A model generated the notes under the pieces. That model saw only the letters and a list, made by a program, of their open reading frames with translations, made no database searches and was not told the DNA's origin. The position numbers and the translations under genes are program-made. DNA of 42,299 bases from Nonomuraea guangzhouensis (GTDB lineage: Bacteria; Actinomycetota; Actinomycetes; Streptosporangiales; Streptosporangiaceae): NCBI RefSeq assembly GCF_019396345.1, contig NZ_JAHKRM010000057.1:1-42299 (forward strand), given 5' to 3'. The first letter of the stretch is position 1. The number at the start of each line of letters is the position of its first letter. Positions 24,901 to 32,543 of this stretch are shown piece by piece.

Positions 24901-24935
24901 GCCCTGCCGCCGGCTCCTGGGGTCCGGAAGCTCAA
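21927..24935 (-). CDS. UPF0182 family membrane protein
   Basis: A large protein of 1002 aa with about seven N-terminal transmembrane helices (roughly residues 25-330) and a long outside domain. The family signature elements FLWFDTVD (near 50), GKTEPLFGMDISFFMFDYPF and RNSVKATVDAYDGTVTLY are visible. The last 45 residues are a Ser/Pro/Thr-rich tail. The start is uncertain: TTG at 24935 has GAGGGG 6 nt upstream and begins MSFRTPG, TTG at 24941 adds two residues, and ATG at 24899 starts MRLPRRPR. The function is unknown; in mycobacteria (Rv3193c) it is next to the PDZ/Lon-type protease, as here. Confidence 0.92.
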   Translation of the reverse strand: MSFRTPGAGGRAMRLPRRPRLLLPVAIALVAIVALFFLFSGIYTDFLWFDTVDPSVDYTSVFSGVLLTEIVLFLVGAVLMIGIAGGNMLLAFRMRPMFGPAMFGGGSGADRYRMALDPHRKLIFIVGMGLLALFAGSSFAGQWKTWLEFINGVPFGKTEPLFGMDISFFMFDYPFIRMVLNFLFTAVIISIILAAITHYLYGGFRLQSPGVHASRAARAHLSVLLGVFVLLKAIAYWIDRFGLVFSDRGFVHGASYTDVNAVLPAKTILAIIALICAALFFAGVIRPGGMLPGVSFGLLVLSAILIGGVYPALVEQFQVKPNQQAKETAYIQRNIDATRASYNVDKTEILPYTAEADPTKVETNGDASVSGVRLLDPALVSATYEQTQRIRGFYGFSDQLDVDRYPDANGKAVDHVVGVRELLGVPEGQNNWINNALVYTHGYGIVAAPGNEVDSGGLPDYDAKDMPVMGPLVNTTKLKESRVYFGESPASNEYVIAGGNPNNPQELDYPETGGTGQKNTTYTGKGGVPVGSFFNRLVYAAKYGEKNILLSGDINDNSKILYVRNPRERVEKVAPFLTLDGNPYPSIVDGRITWIIDGYTTSNEYPYAQSESLGGMTSDTTTTRGVVAQQPQDKINYIRNSVKATVDAYDGTVTLYGWDENDPVLKTWSKAFPGIIQPKSKMSPDLQAHVRYPEDLFKVQRYTLSRYHITNPAAFYSGQDFWNIPSDPSQGENTKQPPYYVTTTMPVQNQAPTFSLTTTFVPKQGPNLAAFMAVDSVAGPNYGKLRILRMPSNTPIPGPGQAQNAFQSRFAGELNLLGVGASSVRYGNLLTLPYAGGLVYIEPVYIQVAAGGGQEPYPILQRVLVSFGSKIGVARTLPEALKQVFGDGQQQQTPPNNEQVKPNQNTTALKAAIDNAQNAYTEAQKALQSNPPNWEAYGKAQKQLEEALKALEGLGALPSTTTTPTPSPTASPSSAPSSSPSVSPSASPSASPSGTVSPAGGS

Positions 24936-25031
24936 GGCCAACCCCTCGTCGTGATGAACAAACGGTCCGTGTCTGGCAACCTACACCGCTACGCCAGCCG
25001 TACGGCTAACGCATGGCGATCGCCAGAAGTT

Positions 25032-26078
25032 TCATCCAGCAGCGCAAGCGGGCACATCGCCTTTACCGGTGCGTAGCGCGTCGAGCGCACTGACGGCAGC
25101 GTGCAGCGTCTCGGCCTTGACCAGGCGGAGCCCGTCGGGGACGGCCTTCATGGCCTCGGCGCAGTTGTCGGCCGGGGTCAGGAACACCGTCGCCCCGGAC
25201 TTGCGGGCGCCGACCATCTTCTGGGCGATGCCGCCGATGGGCCCGACCTCGCCCGACGCCTGGATGGTGCCGGTGCCGGCGATGTCCTTGCCGCCGGTGA
25301 TCTCGCCGGGGGTCAGCTTGTCGAGAATGCCGAGCGAGAACATCAGCCCGGCGCTCGGCCCGCCGACGTCACCCACGTTGATGTCGACCTTGAACGGGAA
25401 CTTGTAGCTCTCCTGCATGACCACGCCCACGACGGCCTGCCCCGAGGGACCCGCCACGGTCGGCAGGCTGATGTCGGTCTTGTCCTTGCCCCTGATGACG
25501 GTGAAGGCCACGCTTTCGCCAGGTTTGTGCGCCTTGACCGCGTCGCTGATGATCTTGACGTTCGCGGCTGGTTTGCCGTCGACCGTACTGATCTCGTCGC
25601 CCTTGCGGAGCTTGCCGTCGGCCGGCTTGCCCTTCTCCGTGGACGCGACCGTGACGACCATGCCGAAGGGGATCTTGAGCTCGGTCAGCGCGGCCGCCGT
25701 GGCGAAGTCCTGGGAGTTGGTCATCTCGACCGTGTTCTCCTCCTCGACCTCTTTGGGCGAACGGGACTTGGGGAAGATGGTCTCCTCGGGAACGACCGCG
25801 ACCGTCGGATCGACCCAGCCGCGCAACGCGGTCAGCAGATCGATCCTGCTGCTCGGCCCGCCCTGGTAAGCCACCGTGACCAGCCTCAGCGCACCCTTCG
25901 TCGGATAGGTCTGGTGCCCGCTGATCGTGATCACGGGCTTCTTCTCGACCTCGCCGATGGTGTTCTCGGTCGGTCCAGGACTCAGTACGACGTACGGGAC
26001 GGGCAGGAAGGCCCCTGCGACACCGAGCGCTAGCACGAGGAAGCCCGCAACCAGCAGGGTCAAGGCGCGTCGCGACAT
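25032..26078 (-). CDS. PDZ and Lon-type (S16) serine protease, YlbL/Rv3194c-like
   Basis: A 348-aa membrane-anchored protease. One N-terminal helix (about 5-25) anchors it, a PDZ domain lies at about 125-210, and the S16 Lon proteolytic domain follows, with the catalytic S242 in GGPSAGLMF and K287 in GGIAQKMVGA. The ATG at 26078 begins MSRRALTLL, which matches how the family usually starts. A GTG at 26102, overlapping the MoaE gene by 14 nt, is an alternative; neither has a clear ribosome site. It is upstream of the UPF0182 gene, as in mycobacteria. The substrate is unknown. Confidence 0.9.
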   Translation of the reverse strand: MSRRALTLLVAGFLVLALGVAGAFLPVPYVVLSPGPTENTIGEVEKKPVITISGHQTYPTKGALRLVTVAYQGGPSSRIDLLTALRGWVDPTVAVVPEETIFPKSRSPKEVEEENTVEMTNSQDFATAAALTELKIPFGMVVTVASTEKGKPADGKLRKGDEISTVDGKPAANVKIISDAVKAHKPGESVAFTVIRGKDKTDISLPTVAGPSGQAVVGVVMQESYKFPFKVDINVGDVGGPSAGLMFSLGILDKLTPGEITGGKDIAGTGTIQASGEVGPIGGIAQKMVGARKSGATVFLTPADNCAEAMKAVPDGLRLVKAETLHAAVSALDALRTGKGDVPACAAG

Positions 26079-26088
26079 GAGGACGAGC

Positions 26089-26514
26089 TTATTGGCAGGC
26101 ACCGACCCACTCGGCCGAGCCGTCGGCGAAGATCTGGTGTTTCCAGACCGGGACCTGCGACTTGAGGTCGTCGATCAGCCTGCGTGACGCCTCGAAAGCC
26201 TCGCCTCGGTGGGGGCAGGCGACCGCGACGATCACGGCGATGTCGCCGAGCTCCAGATCGCCGACCCGGTGGACGGCGGCGAGCGCGGTGACCGGGAAGT
26301 CGGCGGCCACCTTCTCCGCCACCTGACGCAGCGCGTCGAGGGCCGAGGGGTGCGCCGAGTAGGAGAGCCTGGTCACGGGCTTGCCGTGATCCTGCTCTCG
26401 TACGGTGCCGACGAAGAGCGTGGTGCCCCCTGCCCCGTGGTCCCCCACGGCGGCCAGCACCTCGTCGACGGAGAGCGAAGTCTCGCGAATCCCGAGCAAC
26501 CGGATGACGTCCAC
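26089..26514 (-). CDS. moaE: Molybdopterin synthase catalytic subunit MoaE
   Basis: A 141-aa enzyme that, with MoaD, puts two sulfurs onto cyclic pyranopterin monophosphate in molybdenum cofactor synthesis. The active-site region shows FVGTVRE (34-40), PHRGEAF (101-107), K118 in LKSQVPVWK and K125 just after it, matching the two essential lysines of E. coli MoaE (Lys119 and Lys126). The ending is IFADGSAEWVGACQ. No MoaD gene is adjacent. It sits 17 nt from the SDR gene upstream and ahead of the protease gene, all on one strand, so it may be transcribed with them. Confidence 0.93.
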   Translation of the reverse strand: MDVIRLLGIRETSLSVDEVLAAVGDHGAGGTTLFVGTVREQDHGKPVTRLSYSAHPSALDALRQVAEKVAADFPVTALAAVHRVGDLELGDIAVIVAVACPHRGEAFEASRRLIDDLKSQVPVWKHQIFADGSAEWVGACQ

Positions 26515-26531
26515 GAAAAGAGCCTACATAT

Positions 26532-27620
26532 TCAGAGCCGGCGCTTCTTGCGCACCTGGCGGACGATGGCGGCGGTGCCGATGACCGCGACCGTGGCACC
26601 GGCGGCCGTGAGCGTGGCCTCCTTGACCGGCAGCCGCCTGCCGACCACGGTGGTCCTGTTCTCGCGCAGCTCAAGGAGCTGCTCGAACGCGGCCTCGTTG
26701 GTCCAGACGGGCTTCCAGCCCGCCTCACGCAGCGCCGTGCAGTCGACGACCCACGGGTAGACGACATAGTGCAGGTCCGTGGCGGGGGCCGGCGTGATGC
26801 CCAGCCGGTGCAGGCGCTGCGCCGTACCGAAGGTGAGGCCCGCGGGCAGCTCGAAGCGCCGCAGTCCGGACAGCTCCTCGACCTGATCCTGCTCCAGCCA
26901 GCCGTCGGAGCCGACGGCGGCCACGCCGGTGATCACGCCGCGCGCGGCCAGTTCCAGCGCCGAGACCAGGTCGTCGACGTGGCAGAACTGCCAGCGCGGT
27001 GAGCAGCCCTTGACCGTGAGCAGCCTGGGTGACTCGAAGTGGCGGGTAATGACTGTGTCGATGCCGGGACCGACCACGGCCGCGGGCCTCAGGACGGTCA
27101 CTTCCAGTCCGGGGTGGCTCCGCGACGATCTGCGTACGAGCGCCTCGATCTCCAGATAGTCGCCCACGACCCCTGTGTCGGGCTCGGCGGCGACCGGGGC
27201 CGCCTCGGGCAGGGGCACGTCGTTCTCGGGCGCGGCGCCGTACACCATCGCGCTCGTGACGAGCACCACACGCCGGACGCGCGCGGCGGCGCTCGCGGTG
27301 AGCACCGTTTGCGCAGCTCGCAGATTGTACGCGCGCCGCTCGGCGGGGTCGGCGTCGACGGCGTAGTCACCGGCCAGGTGGACCAGGACGTCGATGTCGG
27401 AAATGCGGTTCGCCAAGAGCGGATCCCGTACGTCGATCACTCTCCAGGTGGCTTCCTGGACGTCACCGCGCTCCTCGTCAATGGCCACCACCCTGCGGAA
27501 ATCCGCGGAGGACACGAGCTTTGCGAGCAGCTCCCGGCCTATGCCTGAGGCGGCCCCGGTGACGGCGACGACGGGGTGGCGCGGGCGTTTCGAGGTAGGC
27601 ACCAGGTCCTCACTTTGCAC
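26532..27620 (-). CDS. Atypical NAD(P)-dependent SDR/epimerase with C-terminal membrane anchor
   Basis: A 362-aa extended SDR. The dinucleotide-binding motif is GAASGIG (22-28), followed by LVHLAGDYAVDADPAER, SAMVYG and RPAAVVGPG, typical of the epimerase family. The catalytic YxxxK is replaced: the expected position reads YLEIE, with Glu in place of Lys. The C-terminus (about 336-362) has a hydrophobic helix (TLTAAGATVAVIGTAAIV) followed by RQVRKKRRL, a likely membrane anchor. GTG at 27620 has a GGCGGA element upstream. It is divergent from the DUF2342 gene across 64 nt. It probably acts on a nucleotide sugar or lipid-linked substrate, but the lost lysine may mean a non-catalytic role. Confidence 0.82.
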   Translation of the reverse strand: MQSEDLVPTSKRPRHPVVAVTGAASGIGRELLAKLVSSADFRRVVAIDEERGDVQEATWRVIDVRDPLLANRISDIDVLVHLAGDYAVDADPAERRAYNLRAAQTVLTASAAARVRRVVLVTSAMVYGAAPENDVPLPEAAPVAAEPDTGVVGDYLEIEALVRRSSRSHPGLEVTVLRPAAVVGPGIDTVITRHFESPRLLTVKGCSPRWQFCHVDDLVSALELAARGVITGVAAVGSDGWLEQDQVEELSGLRRFELPAGLTFGTAQRLHRLGITPAPATDLHYVVYPWVVDCTALREAGWKPVWTNEAAFEQLLELRENRTTVVGRRLPVKEATLTAAGATVAVIGTAAIVRQVRKKRRL

Positions 27621-27684
27621 TGATCCGCCGTAGGACGACTAACGTGGCGGATGTGGACTCCTCCATCCTGCACGAGGTAGAGCG

Positions 27685-28938
27685 GTGACTGACCTGCCAG
27701 GTCGCGAAAACGACCCCAACGAGAACCCGTTCGCCATGTTCGGCAACCCTGAGCAGATGGCTCAGGCGATGCGCCAGTTCGCCGACATGCTGTCGGCGCC
27801 CCAGGGCTCCGGCCCTGTCAACTGGGACATGGCCAAGAACATCGCCCGTCACGCCGTGGTCGCCGAGAGCGATCCCAGCGTCATGGAAGGCGAGCGCCGC
27901 CAGATCGTGGAGGCGCTGCGCCTGGCCGACCTGTGGCTGAACGAGGCGACGACACTGCCCAGCGGCGTGTCCAACCCGCAGGCGTGGAGCCGGTCCGAGT
28001 GGATCGAGAACACCGTCCCCGTGTGGCGCACGCTCTGCGAGCCGATCGCCGCACGCATGGTCGAGACCATGGGCGGCGCGCTCGGCGGCGCGGGCCTGCC
28101 TCCGGAAGCCCAGCAGATGGCCGGGCCGCTGATGGGCATGCTCAAGCAGATGGGCGGCATGATGGTCGGCCAGCAGATCGGCCAGGCCCTCGGCTCGCTC
28201 GCCCGCGAAGTGATCGGCACCACCGACATCGGCCTGCCGCTGTCCGACACCGCCGCGCTGCTGCCCGGCGGCATCGCGTCGTTCAGCGAGGGCCTGGAGC
28301 ATCCCGCCGACGAGATCCGGCTCTATCTGGCGCTGCGCGAGGCCGCGCACCACCGGCTGTTCCAGCACGTACCGTGGCTGCGCGCCAGCCTGCTCGGCGC
28401 CGTCGAGGAGTACGCCAGGGGCATCACGGTCGACACCTCGGCGCTCGAAGAGCAGATCCGCGGGCTCGACATCAACAACCCGGAGGCCATCCAGGAGGCG
28501 TTGAGCGGCGGCGCGCTGCTCAAGCCCGAGGAGACCGAGCGGCAGAAGGCCGCGCTGGCCCGCCTGGAGACCATGCTCGCCCTGGTCGAGGGCTGGGTGG
28601 CCACCGTGGTGGACGACGCCGCGGACGGCAAGCTGCCCTCGGCCGTCGCCCTGGCCGAGACCGTACGACGGCGCCGCGCGACCGGCGGCCCGGCCGAGTT
28701 GACCTTCGGCACGCTCGTCGGGCTGGAGCTGCGGCCCAGGCGGCTGCGCGAGGCGGCGACGCTGTGGCGGGCGCTGAAGGAGGCGCGCGGCATCGACGGG
28801 CGCGACGCGCTGTGGGGCCACCCCGACCTGCTGCCGCAGGCCGACGACCTCGACGACCCCGACGCGTTCGTACGCGGCGAGGCCGCCTGGGACATCTCCC
28901 AACTGGACGCCAAGCCCGACGAGGACGACCAGAGTTGA
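27685..28938 (+). CDS. DUF2342 zinc-dependent metalloprotease-like protein
   Basis: A 417-aa protein of the zincin-like DUF2342 family (mycobacterial Rv3195; some members are annotated as F420-associated hydrolases). The candidate metal site is at residues 219-226 (EAAHHRLF), a shortened zincin-type motif common in the family. Before that is the Gly/Met-rich PLMGMLKQMGGMMVGQQIGQALGSL helix (about 150-175), also typical. The start is GTG at 27685, with GAGG upstream. It is divergent from the SDR gene. The stop TGA overlaps the TTG start of the NUDIX gene. The substrate is not known; catalytic activity is assumed from the family. Confidence 0.88.
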   Translation: MTDLPGRENDPNENPFAMFGNPEQMAQAMRQFADMLSAPQGSGPVNWDMAKNIARHAVVAESDPSVMEGERRQIVEALRLADLWLNEATTLPSGVSNPQAWSRSEWIENTVPVWRTLCEPIAARMVETMGGALGGAGLPPEAQQMAGPLMGMLKQMGGMMVGQQIGQALGSLAREVIGTTDIGLPLSDTAALLPGGIASFSEGLEHPADEIRLYLALREAAHHRLFQHVPWLRASLLGAVEEYARGITVDTSALEEQIRGLDINNPEAIQEALSGGALLKPEETERQKAALARLETMLALVEGWVATVVDDAADGKLPSAVALAETVRRRRATGGPAELTFGTLVGLELRPRRLREAATLWRALKEARGIDGRDALWGHPDLLPQADDLDDPDAFVRGEAAWDISQLDAKPDEDDQS

Positions 28939-29495
28939 GCCTGCGCCACGACGCGGTGGCGGTGCTCTCCGGCTGGGCCGCGCCCACGCCCGGCGAGGAG
29001 TCACTGCGCGCCGAGTTCCTCGACCACCTGCGTACGCACGACGACGCGATGTTGCGCGAGTGCGTGCCCGGGCATCTCACCGCGACGACCGCGGTGCTGT
29101 CGCACGACGGCGAGCGGGTGCTGCTGACGCTGCACCCCAAGGCGGGCATGTGGCTGCCAATGGGCGGTCATTGCGAAATTTCCGACACCTCCCTTGCGGG
29201 TGCCGCGTTGCGCGAAGCGGTGGAGGAGTCGGGCATTTCCGGCCTGGAGCTGTTGCCCGGCCCGCTGGCCGTCGACAAGCACCAGGTCTGGTGCCATCCC
29301 CCGCACAGCTGGCATCTCGACGTGGAGTACGCGGCCGTGGCGCCCGCGGACGCCGAGGCGGTGATCAGCGAGGAGTCCCTCGACCTGCGCTGGTTCCCGC
29401 TCGACGAGATCCCGGAGCTCTCCGATGAGGCGACCCGCAGGTTGGCCGCACGTGGCCGCGTGGCGCTTACGTCAAATACACGCGCTCTCGGTTAG
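28935..29495 (+). CDS. NUDIX hydrolase
   Basis: A 186-aa NUDIX protein. The Nudix box region runs from GGHCEISD to ALREAVEESGI (about 75-98), a common actinobacterial variant with Asp in place of the first Glu and one extra residue. It is followed by HPPHSWHLDVEYAAV, which may bind substrate. The start TTG at 28935 overlaps the DUF2342 stop by 3 nt, so the two are coupled. It may clean up a modified nucleotide or diphosphate; the specificity cannot be told. A helix at the end precedes the next gene by 36 nt. Confidence 0.85.
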   Translation: MSLRHDAVAVLSGWAAPTPGEESLRAEFLDHLRTHDDAMLRECVPGHLTATTAVLSHDGERVLLTLHPKAGMWLPMGGHCEISDTSLAGAALREAVEESGISGLELLPGPLAVDKHQVWCHPPHSWHLDVEYAAVAPADAEAVISEESLDLRWFPLDEIPELSDEATRRLAARGRVALTSNTRALG

Positions 29496-29531
29496 AGTCC
29501 GCCTGGGCTTGTACCGTTCCAAGGGGGCCAT

Positions 29532-30527
29532 GTGCACACCTCAGCCGAAGACTCGGTCGGCGGCACGATCGTCACGCCCCCTCGGAAACGCCGCAAATTC
29601 CCCAGCACCACGCTGACCTGGCTGGCCGTGACCCCGTTCGCGGCCTGGGCGGTGACCAGGGTGGCGGGGCTCGAACGCGGCTCGCTGGCCACCCAGCTCA
29701 TGACCGCGACGCCGTACGCCGCCGCGGGCTCGGTGGTCCCCTTGATGATCGCCGCGCTCACCCGCAAGCGCGCCGCGGCCGCGGTGGCACTGCTCACGAC
29801 GACCGCTCTCGGCTTCGCGGTCCTCCCCCGGGCCCTGGGCACGGCGGACGCCACGGTGGGCCGGCCGTTCCGGGTGCTCACCATCAACATGCTGTTCGGC
29901 AGGGCCGACCCGGAGACGATCATCGGCCTGGTGCGCCGGTTCGACCCGGACGTGCTGAGCACTCAGGAGCTCACGCCCCCCGGCGTCGAGGCGCTCGACG
30001 CGGCGGGGCTGTCCAGCCTGATGCCGCACCGGGTGCTTCAGGATGAATGGTCCGCGGGCGGCGGCGGGCTCTACTCCAAGCATCCGCTCAAGCCGCTCTA
30101 TGACCTGATGCCGCAGACCGGGCACAACATGCCCGCGGCCATGGTCTCGCTGCCCGGCGGCAAGCCGGTCGAGTTCGTGGACGTGCATCCCTTCCCGCCG
30201 CTCGGTCCCCAGGTGACGAACTGGATCGAGGCCCTGGACGACCTCCCCGCCGCTTCGGGCGACACGGTGCGGATCCTGGCGGGCGACTTCAACGCCACGC
30301 TCGACCACACGCCCATGCGCCGGCTGCTGTCGCGCGGCTACAAGGACGCCGCCGACCAGGTCGGGGCCGGGCTCATCCCGACCTGGCCGGCCAACAAGCG
30401 GGTGCCGCCGATCATCACGATCGACCATGTGCTGGTGGACCAGCGGGTGGGCGTGAAGGAGGTCAGCGTGCACACCGTGCCCGACACCGACCATCGGGCG
30501 GTGTTCGCCGAGCTCAGCGTGCCTTGA
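29532..30527 (+). CDS. Membrane-anchored endonuclease/exonuclease/phosphatase-family protein
   Basis: A 331-aa protein with two to three N-terminal hydrophobic helices (about 28-105) and a C-terminal EEP domain. Domain markers are LTINMLFG, STQELTP (Mg-binding Glu), VDVHPF, LAGDFNAT and the end pair ITIDHVL and DTDHRAVF. Such proteins act as phosphodiesterases on nucleic acid or lipid headgroups, here on the outer face of the membrane. GTG at 29532 has AAGGGGG just upstream; an overlapping ATG at 29530 is out of frame. It is convergent with the next gene, and their ends overlap by 14 nt. Confidence 0.85.
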   Translation: MHTSAEDSVGGTIVTPPRKRRKFPSTTLTWLAVTPFAAWAVTRVAGLERGSLATQLMTATPYAAAGSVVPLMIAALTRKRAAAAVALLTTTALGFAVLPRALGTADATVGRPFRVLTINMLFGRADPETIIGLVRRFDPDVLSTQELTPPGVEALDAAGLSSLMPHRVLQDEWSAGGGGLYSKHPLKPLYDLMPQTGHNMPAAMVSLPGGKPVEFVDVHPFPPLGPQVTNWIEALDDLPAASGDTVRILAGDFNATLDHTPMRRLLSRGYKDAADQVGAGLIPTWPANKRVPPIITIDHVLVDQRVGVKEVSVHTVPDTDHRAVFAELSVP

Positions 30528-31101
30528 GCAGCGCCCTGAGGTTGTCCCAGCCCTCCAGCCCGGGATCGAGGCGGGTGACGTCTTCGGGGGTGCGCAGGCG
30601 GTGCCAGCCGGGGCCGGTGGCCACCATGCGGCGACCGGGCGCCTGAGCGCGCAGGGTCGTTACCGGGTCGGGGTCGTCGAGATCGGGATCGGCCCATCCG
30701 GGCATGGGCAGGCCGCAGGCCAGGGCCACGGCTCCGCCGTCCTCGGCTGGACAGAGCGTGATCTGGGCCCGGCCGAGCTCGCGGAAGAGCTTGCCGACCA
30801 GCAGCGGCGGCAGGTCGGGCGCGTCGGCGCCGATCACCACGGCCTGGTCGCCGGCGAACCGGCCCATGATGGCCTTGAGCGGCTCGTCCTCATCGATCAT
30901 GATCACTTCGGTGCCGGGCCAGACGATCTCGTCGAGGCCGGGGACACTGGTGACCAGGACGGGCGTGACGAGTTCGAGGCCGGCCACCATCTCATAGGTG
31001 TCTTCGGCCATGGCCTCCAGGAAATCGTCCGGGTCCATGCCCTCGGGGGCCGCCTGCGCCATGCTCTGCCGTACGAGGACCGCGGCGATGCGCGTCAACA
31101 T
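30514..31101 (-). CDS. GT-A/DUF2064-like protein (CofC-related fold)
   Basis: A 195-aa protein with two short motifs typical of the DUF2064/TIGR04282 and CofC nucleotidyl-transferase-like fold: GADAPDLP near the middle and PAEDGGAVALACGLP after it. The N-terminus has the TSVPGLDEIVWPGTEV segment. The ATG at 31101 and a TTG one codon later (31098) are both possible; GGAGG lies immediately upstream, which favours the TTG. Its start overlaps the stop of the YgjP-like gene, so the two are coupled. The substrate is unknown; the fold assignment is based on motifs only. Confidence 0.68.
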   Translation of the reverse strand: MLTRIAAVLVRQSMAQAAPEGMDPDDFLEAMAEDTYEMVAGLELVTPVLVTSVPGLDEIVWPGTEVIMIDEDEPLKAIMGRFAGDQAVVIGADAPDLPPLLVGKLFRELGRAQITLCPAEDGGAVALACGLPMPGWADPDLDDPDPVTTLRAQAPGRRMVATGPGWHRLRTPEDVTRLDPGLEGWDNLRALLKAR

Positions 31102-31610
31102 TCCTCCGGTGCCGTGTGGGCGGCGGCGGAGAATCCTTCGAGGAACCCGCGCGCCCGTTCTGCTTTGGGATACTGTTCGACCAGCGCCCAGAACCTGGCG
31201 CCGTGGCTGGGAACGAGCAGATGAACGAGCTCGTGGATGATCACGTAGTTGATGACCCACTCAGGGAGACCCTTGAGGCGGGTCGAGATCCGGATCGTGC
31301 CGTTCTCCGGGGTGCATGATCCCCATCGATGCTGCTGATTGTCCACCCAGCGCACGCTGTCCGGCATGGCCCTGCCGTTGAGATACTTCGCCGAAAGCTC
31401 CTTGGCCCGCTCCAGGAGGATTTCGTCGGTCGGTCTTCGCCGGCTCTCCTTGGCCGCGAGCCGATCGAGCATCCGGCTCACCCATTCATCAGCGTCTTCG
31501 CCGCTCAGCCAGGCGGGCAGGAGCACGATCGTCTTGTCGCCGTCGCGGTAGGCGGAGACCGTACGCCGGCGACGAGAACTGCGACGGACCTCGACTGTCT
31601 CGGGGGGCAC
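31095..31610 (-). CDS. YgjP-like (DUF45/M48-type) metallopeptidase
   Basis: A 171-aa zinc peptidase-like protein. The metal motif is H126-E127-x-x-H130 in IIHELVHLLVPSHG, and the third histidine is H136. RWGSC (95-99) is the typical upstream motif, and FWALVEQYPKAE closes the domain. This matches the YgjP/DUF45 group. GTG at 31610 is the start. The gene is followed by, and overlaps, the GT-A-like gene. The actual substrate is unknown. Confidence 0.88.
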   Translation of the reverse strand: MPPETVEVRRSSRRRRTVSAYRDGDKTIVLLPAWLSGEDADEWVSRMLDRLAAKESRRRPTDEILLERAKELSAKYLNGRAMPDSVRWVDNQQHRWGSCTPENGTIRISTRLKGLPEWVINYVIIHELVHLLVPSHGARFWALVEQYPKAERARGFLEGFSAAAHTAPEEC

Positions 31611-31678
31611 ATATGCACGGTAGCCGAGACTGGCGGAATTCCACAGAGGGGGAGACGTTGTTTCTGCTGGTCAGATGA

Positions 31679-32458
31679 TTAAGACCCGGTGAATTTGGGC
31701 ATGCGCCTTTCCCGATGCGCGGCCAGCCCCTCGATCATGTCGGCGGATGCCATGGTCACCGGCTGGGCGAGGGACTCCCAGCGCAGCGCGGCTTCCAGGT
31801 GGGGATGGTCCTGGTTCAAGGCGACCTTGGTGAGTCTTGTGGCAATCGGGGCGTTCTGCGCGATGGCCTGGGCCAGGGCCGCTACTTCCGCCATTAGGTC
31901 ATCTTTCGGGAAAGATTGATTTACCAGACCTTTAATCGCGGCTTCCTGTCCCGTGACGGTACGTCCGGTGAGCAGCATCTCCCTGCCGAGGGCGCCCGCC
32001 CTCTTCGGCAGCAGGTACGTGGCCGCCATCCCGGGGTGCAGACCGAGCTTCGTGAACGGGACCAGCAGCTTGGCGTCGTCGGCCGCGTACACGAGATCGC
32101 AGGCCAGCGCCACGCACAGGCCCGCCCCCACCGCCGGGCCGTTGACGGCGGCGATGGTCGGCACCTCCAACTCGGTGATGGCCAGCCAGGTGCGATAGAA
32201 GGCGAGCATCCGGTCGCGTAGCTCCGGCACGGTCTCCGCGCCGCGCTCGCCCAGCCAGGACAGGTCGCCGCCGGCGGAGAACGCGCTGCCGGCGCCCGTG
32301 ACGATCACGCAGCGGACGCCGGTGTCGGTGGCCAGGGCGGCCATGGTCTCGCGCCACTCGCCGGTCATGCCGTCCGTCATGGCGTTGCGCCTGTCGGGAC
32401 GGTTGAGGGTGATCAGTACGGTCCCGTCGTCTCTGCGGTCCACCAGGAGTTCGTTCAT
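31679..32458 (-). CDS. Enoyl-CoA hydratase/isomerase family protein
   Basis: A 259-aa crotonase-fold protein. It shows the CoA-binding loop AFSAGGDLSWLGE, the oxyanion-hole strand NGPAVGAGLCVALACDLVYAADDAKLLVPF and the TKLGLHPGMAATYLLPKRAG segment. It probably hydrates or isomerises an acyl-CoA; the exact substrate is unknown. The ATG at 32458 begins MNELLV and lacks a ribosome site. TACGCT stands just upstream with 6 nt to the ATG, so the message may be leaderless. A longer frame to 32566 would overlap the divergent ThiF-like gene. Confidence 0.9.
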   Translation of the reverse strand: MNELLVDRRDDGTVLITLNRPDRRNAMTDGMTGEWRETMAALATDTGVRCVIVTGAGSAFSAGGDLSWLGERGAETVPELRDRMLAFYRTWLAITELEVPTIAAVNGPAVGAGLCVALACDLVYAADDAKLLVPFTKLGLHPGMAATYLLPKRAGALGREMLLTGRTVTGQEAAIKGLVNQSFPKDDLMAEVAALAQAIAQNAPIATRLTKVALNQDHPHLEAALRWESLAQPVTMASADMIEGLAAHRERRMPKFTGS

Positions 32459-32543
32459 GGAGGGAGCGTAACGGCGGAGGGTTATCCACAGGCGGCTCGT
32501 AAGGCCATCGGGATCTTGGATCGGGGTGGCAGTCTTGCGCGCC

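Noticed and set aside
24996..25007. Palindrome AGCCGTACGGCT between the protease and UPF0182 genes
   Set aside because: Twelve bases with no loop; too short to call a terminator or an operator, and CGTACG is common here.
27610..29004. 464-codon minus-strand frame opposite the DUF2342 gene
   Set aside because: Arg/Gly/Ala-rich antisense shadow of a clear gene.
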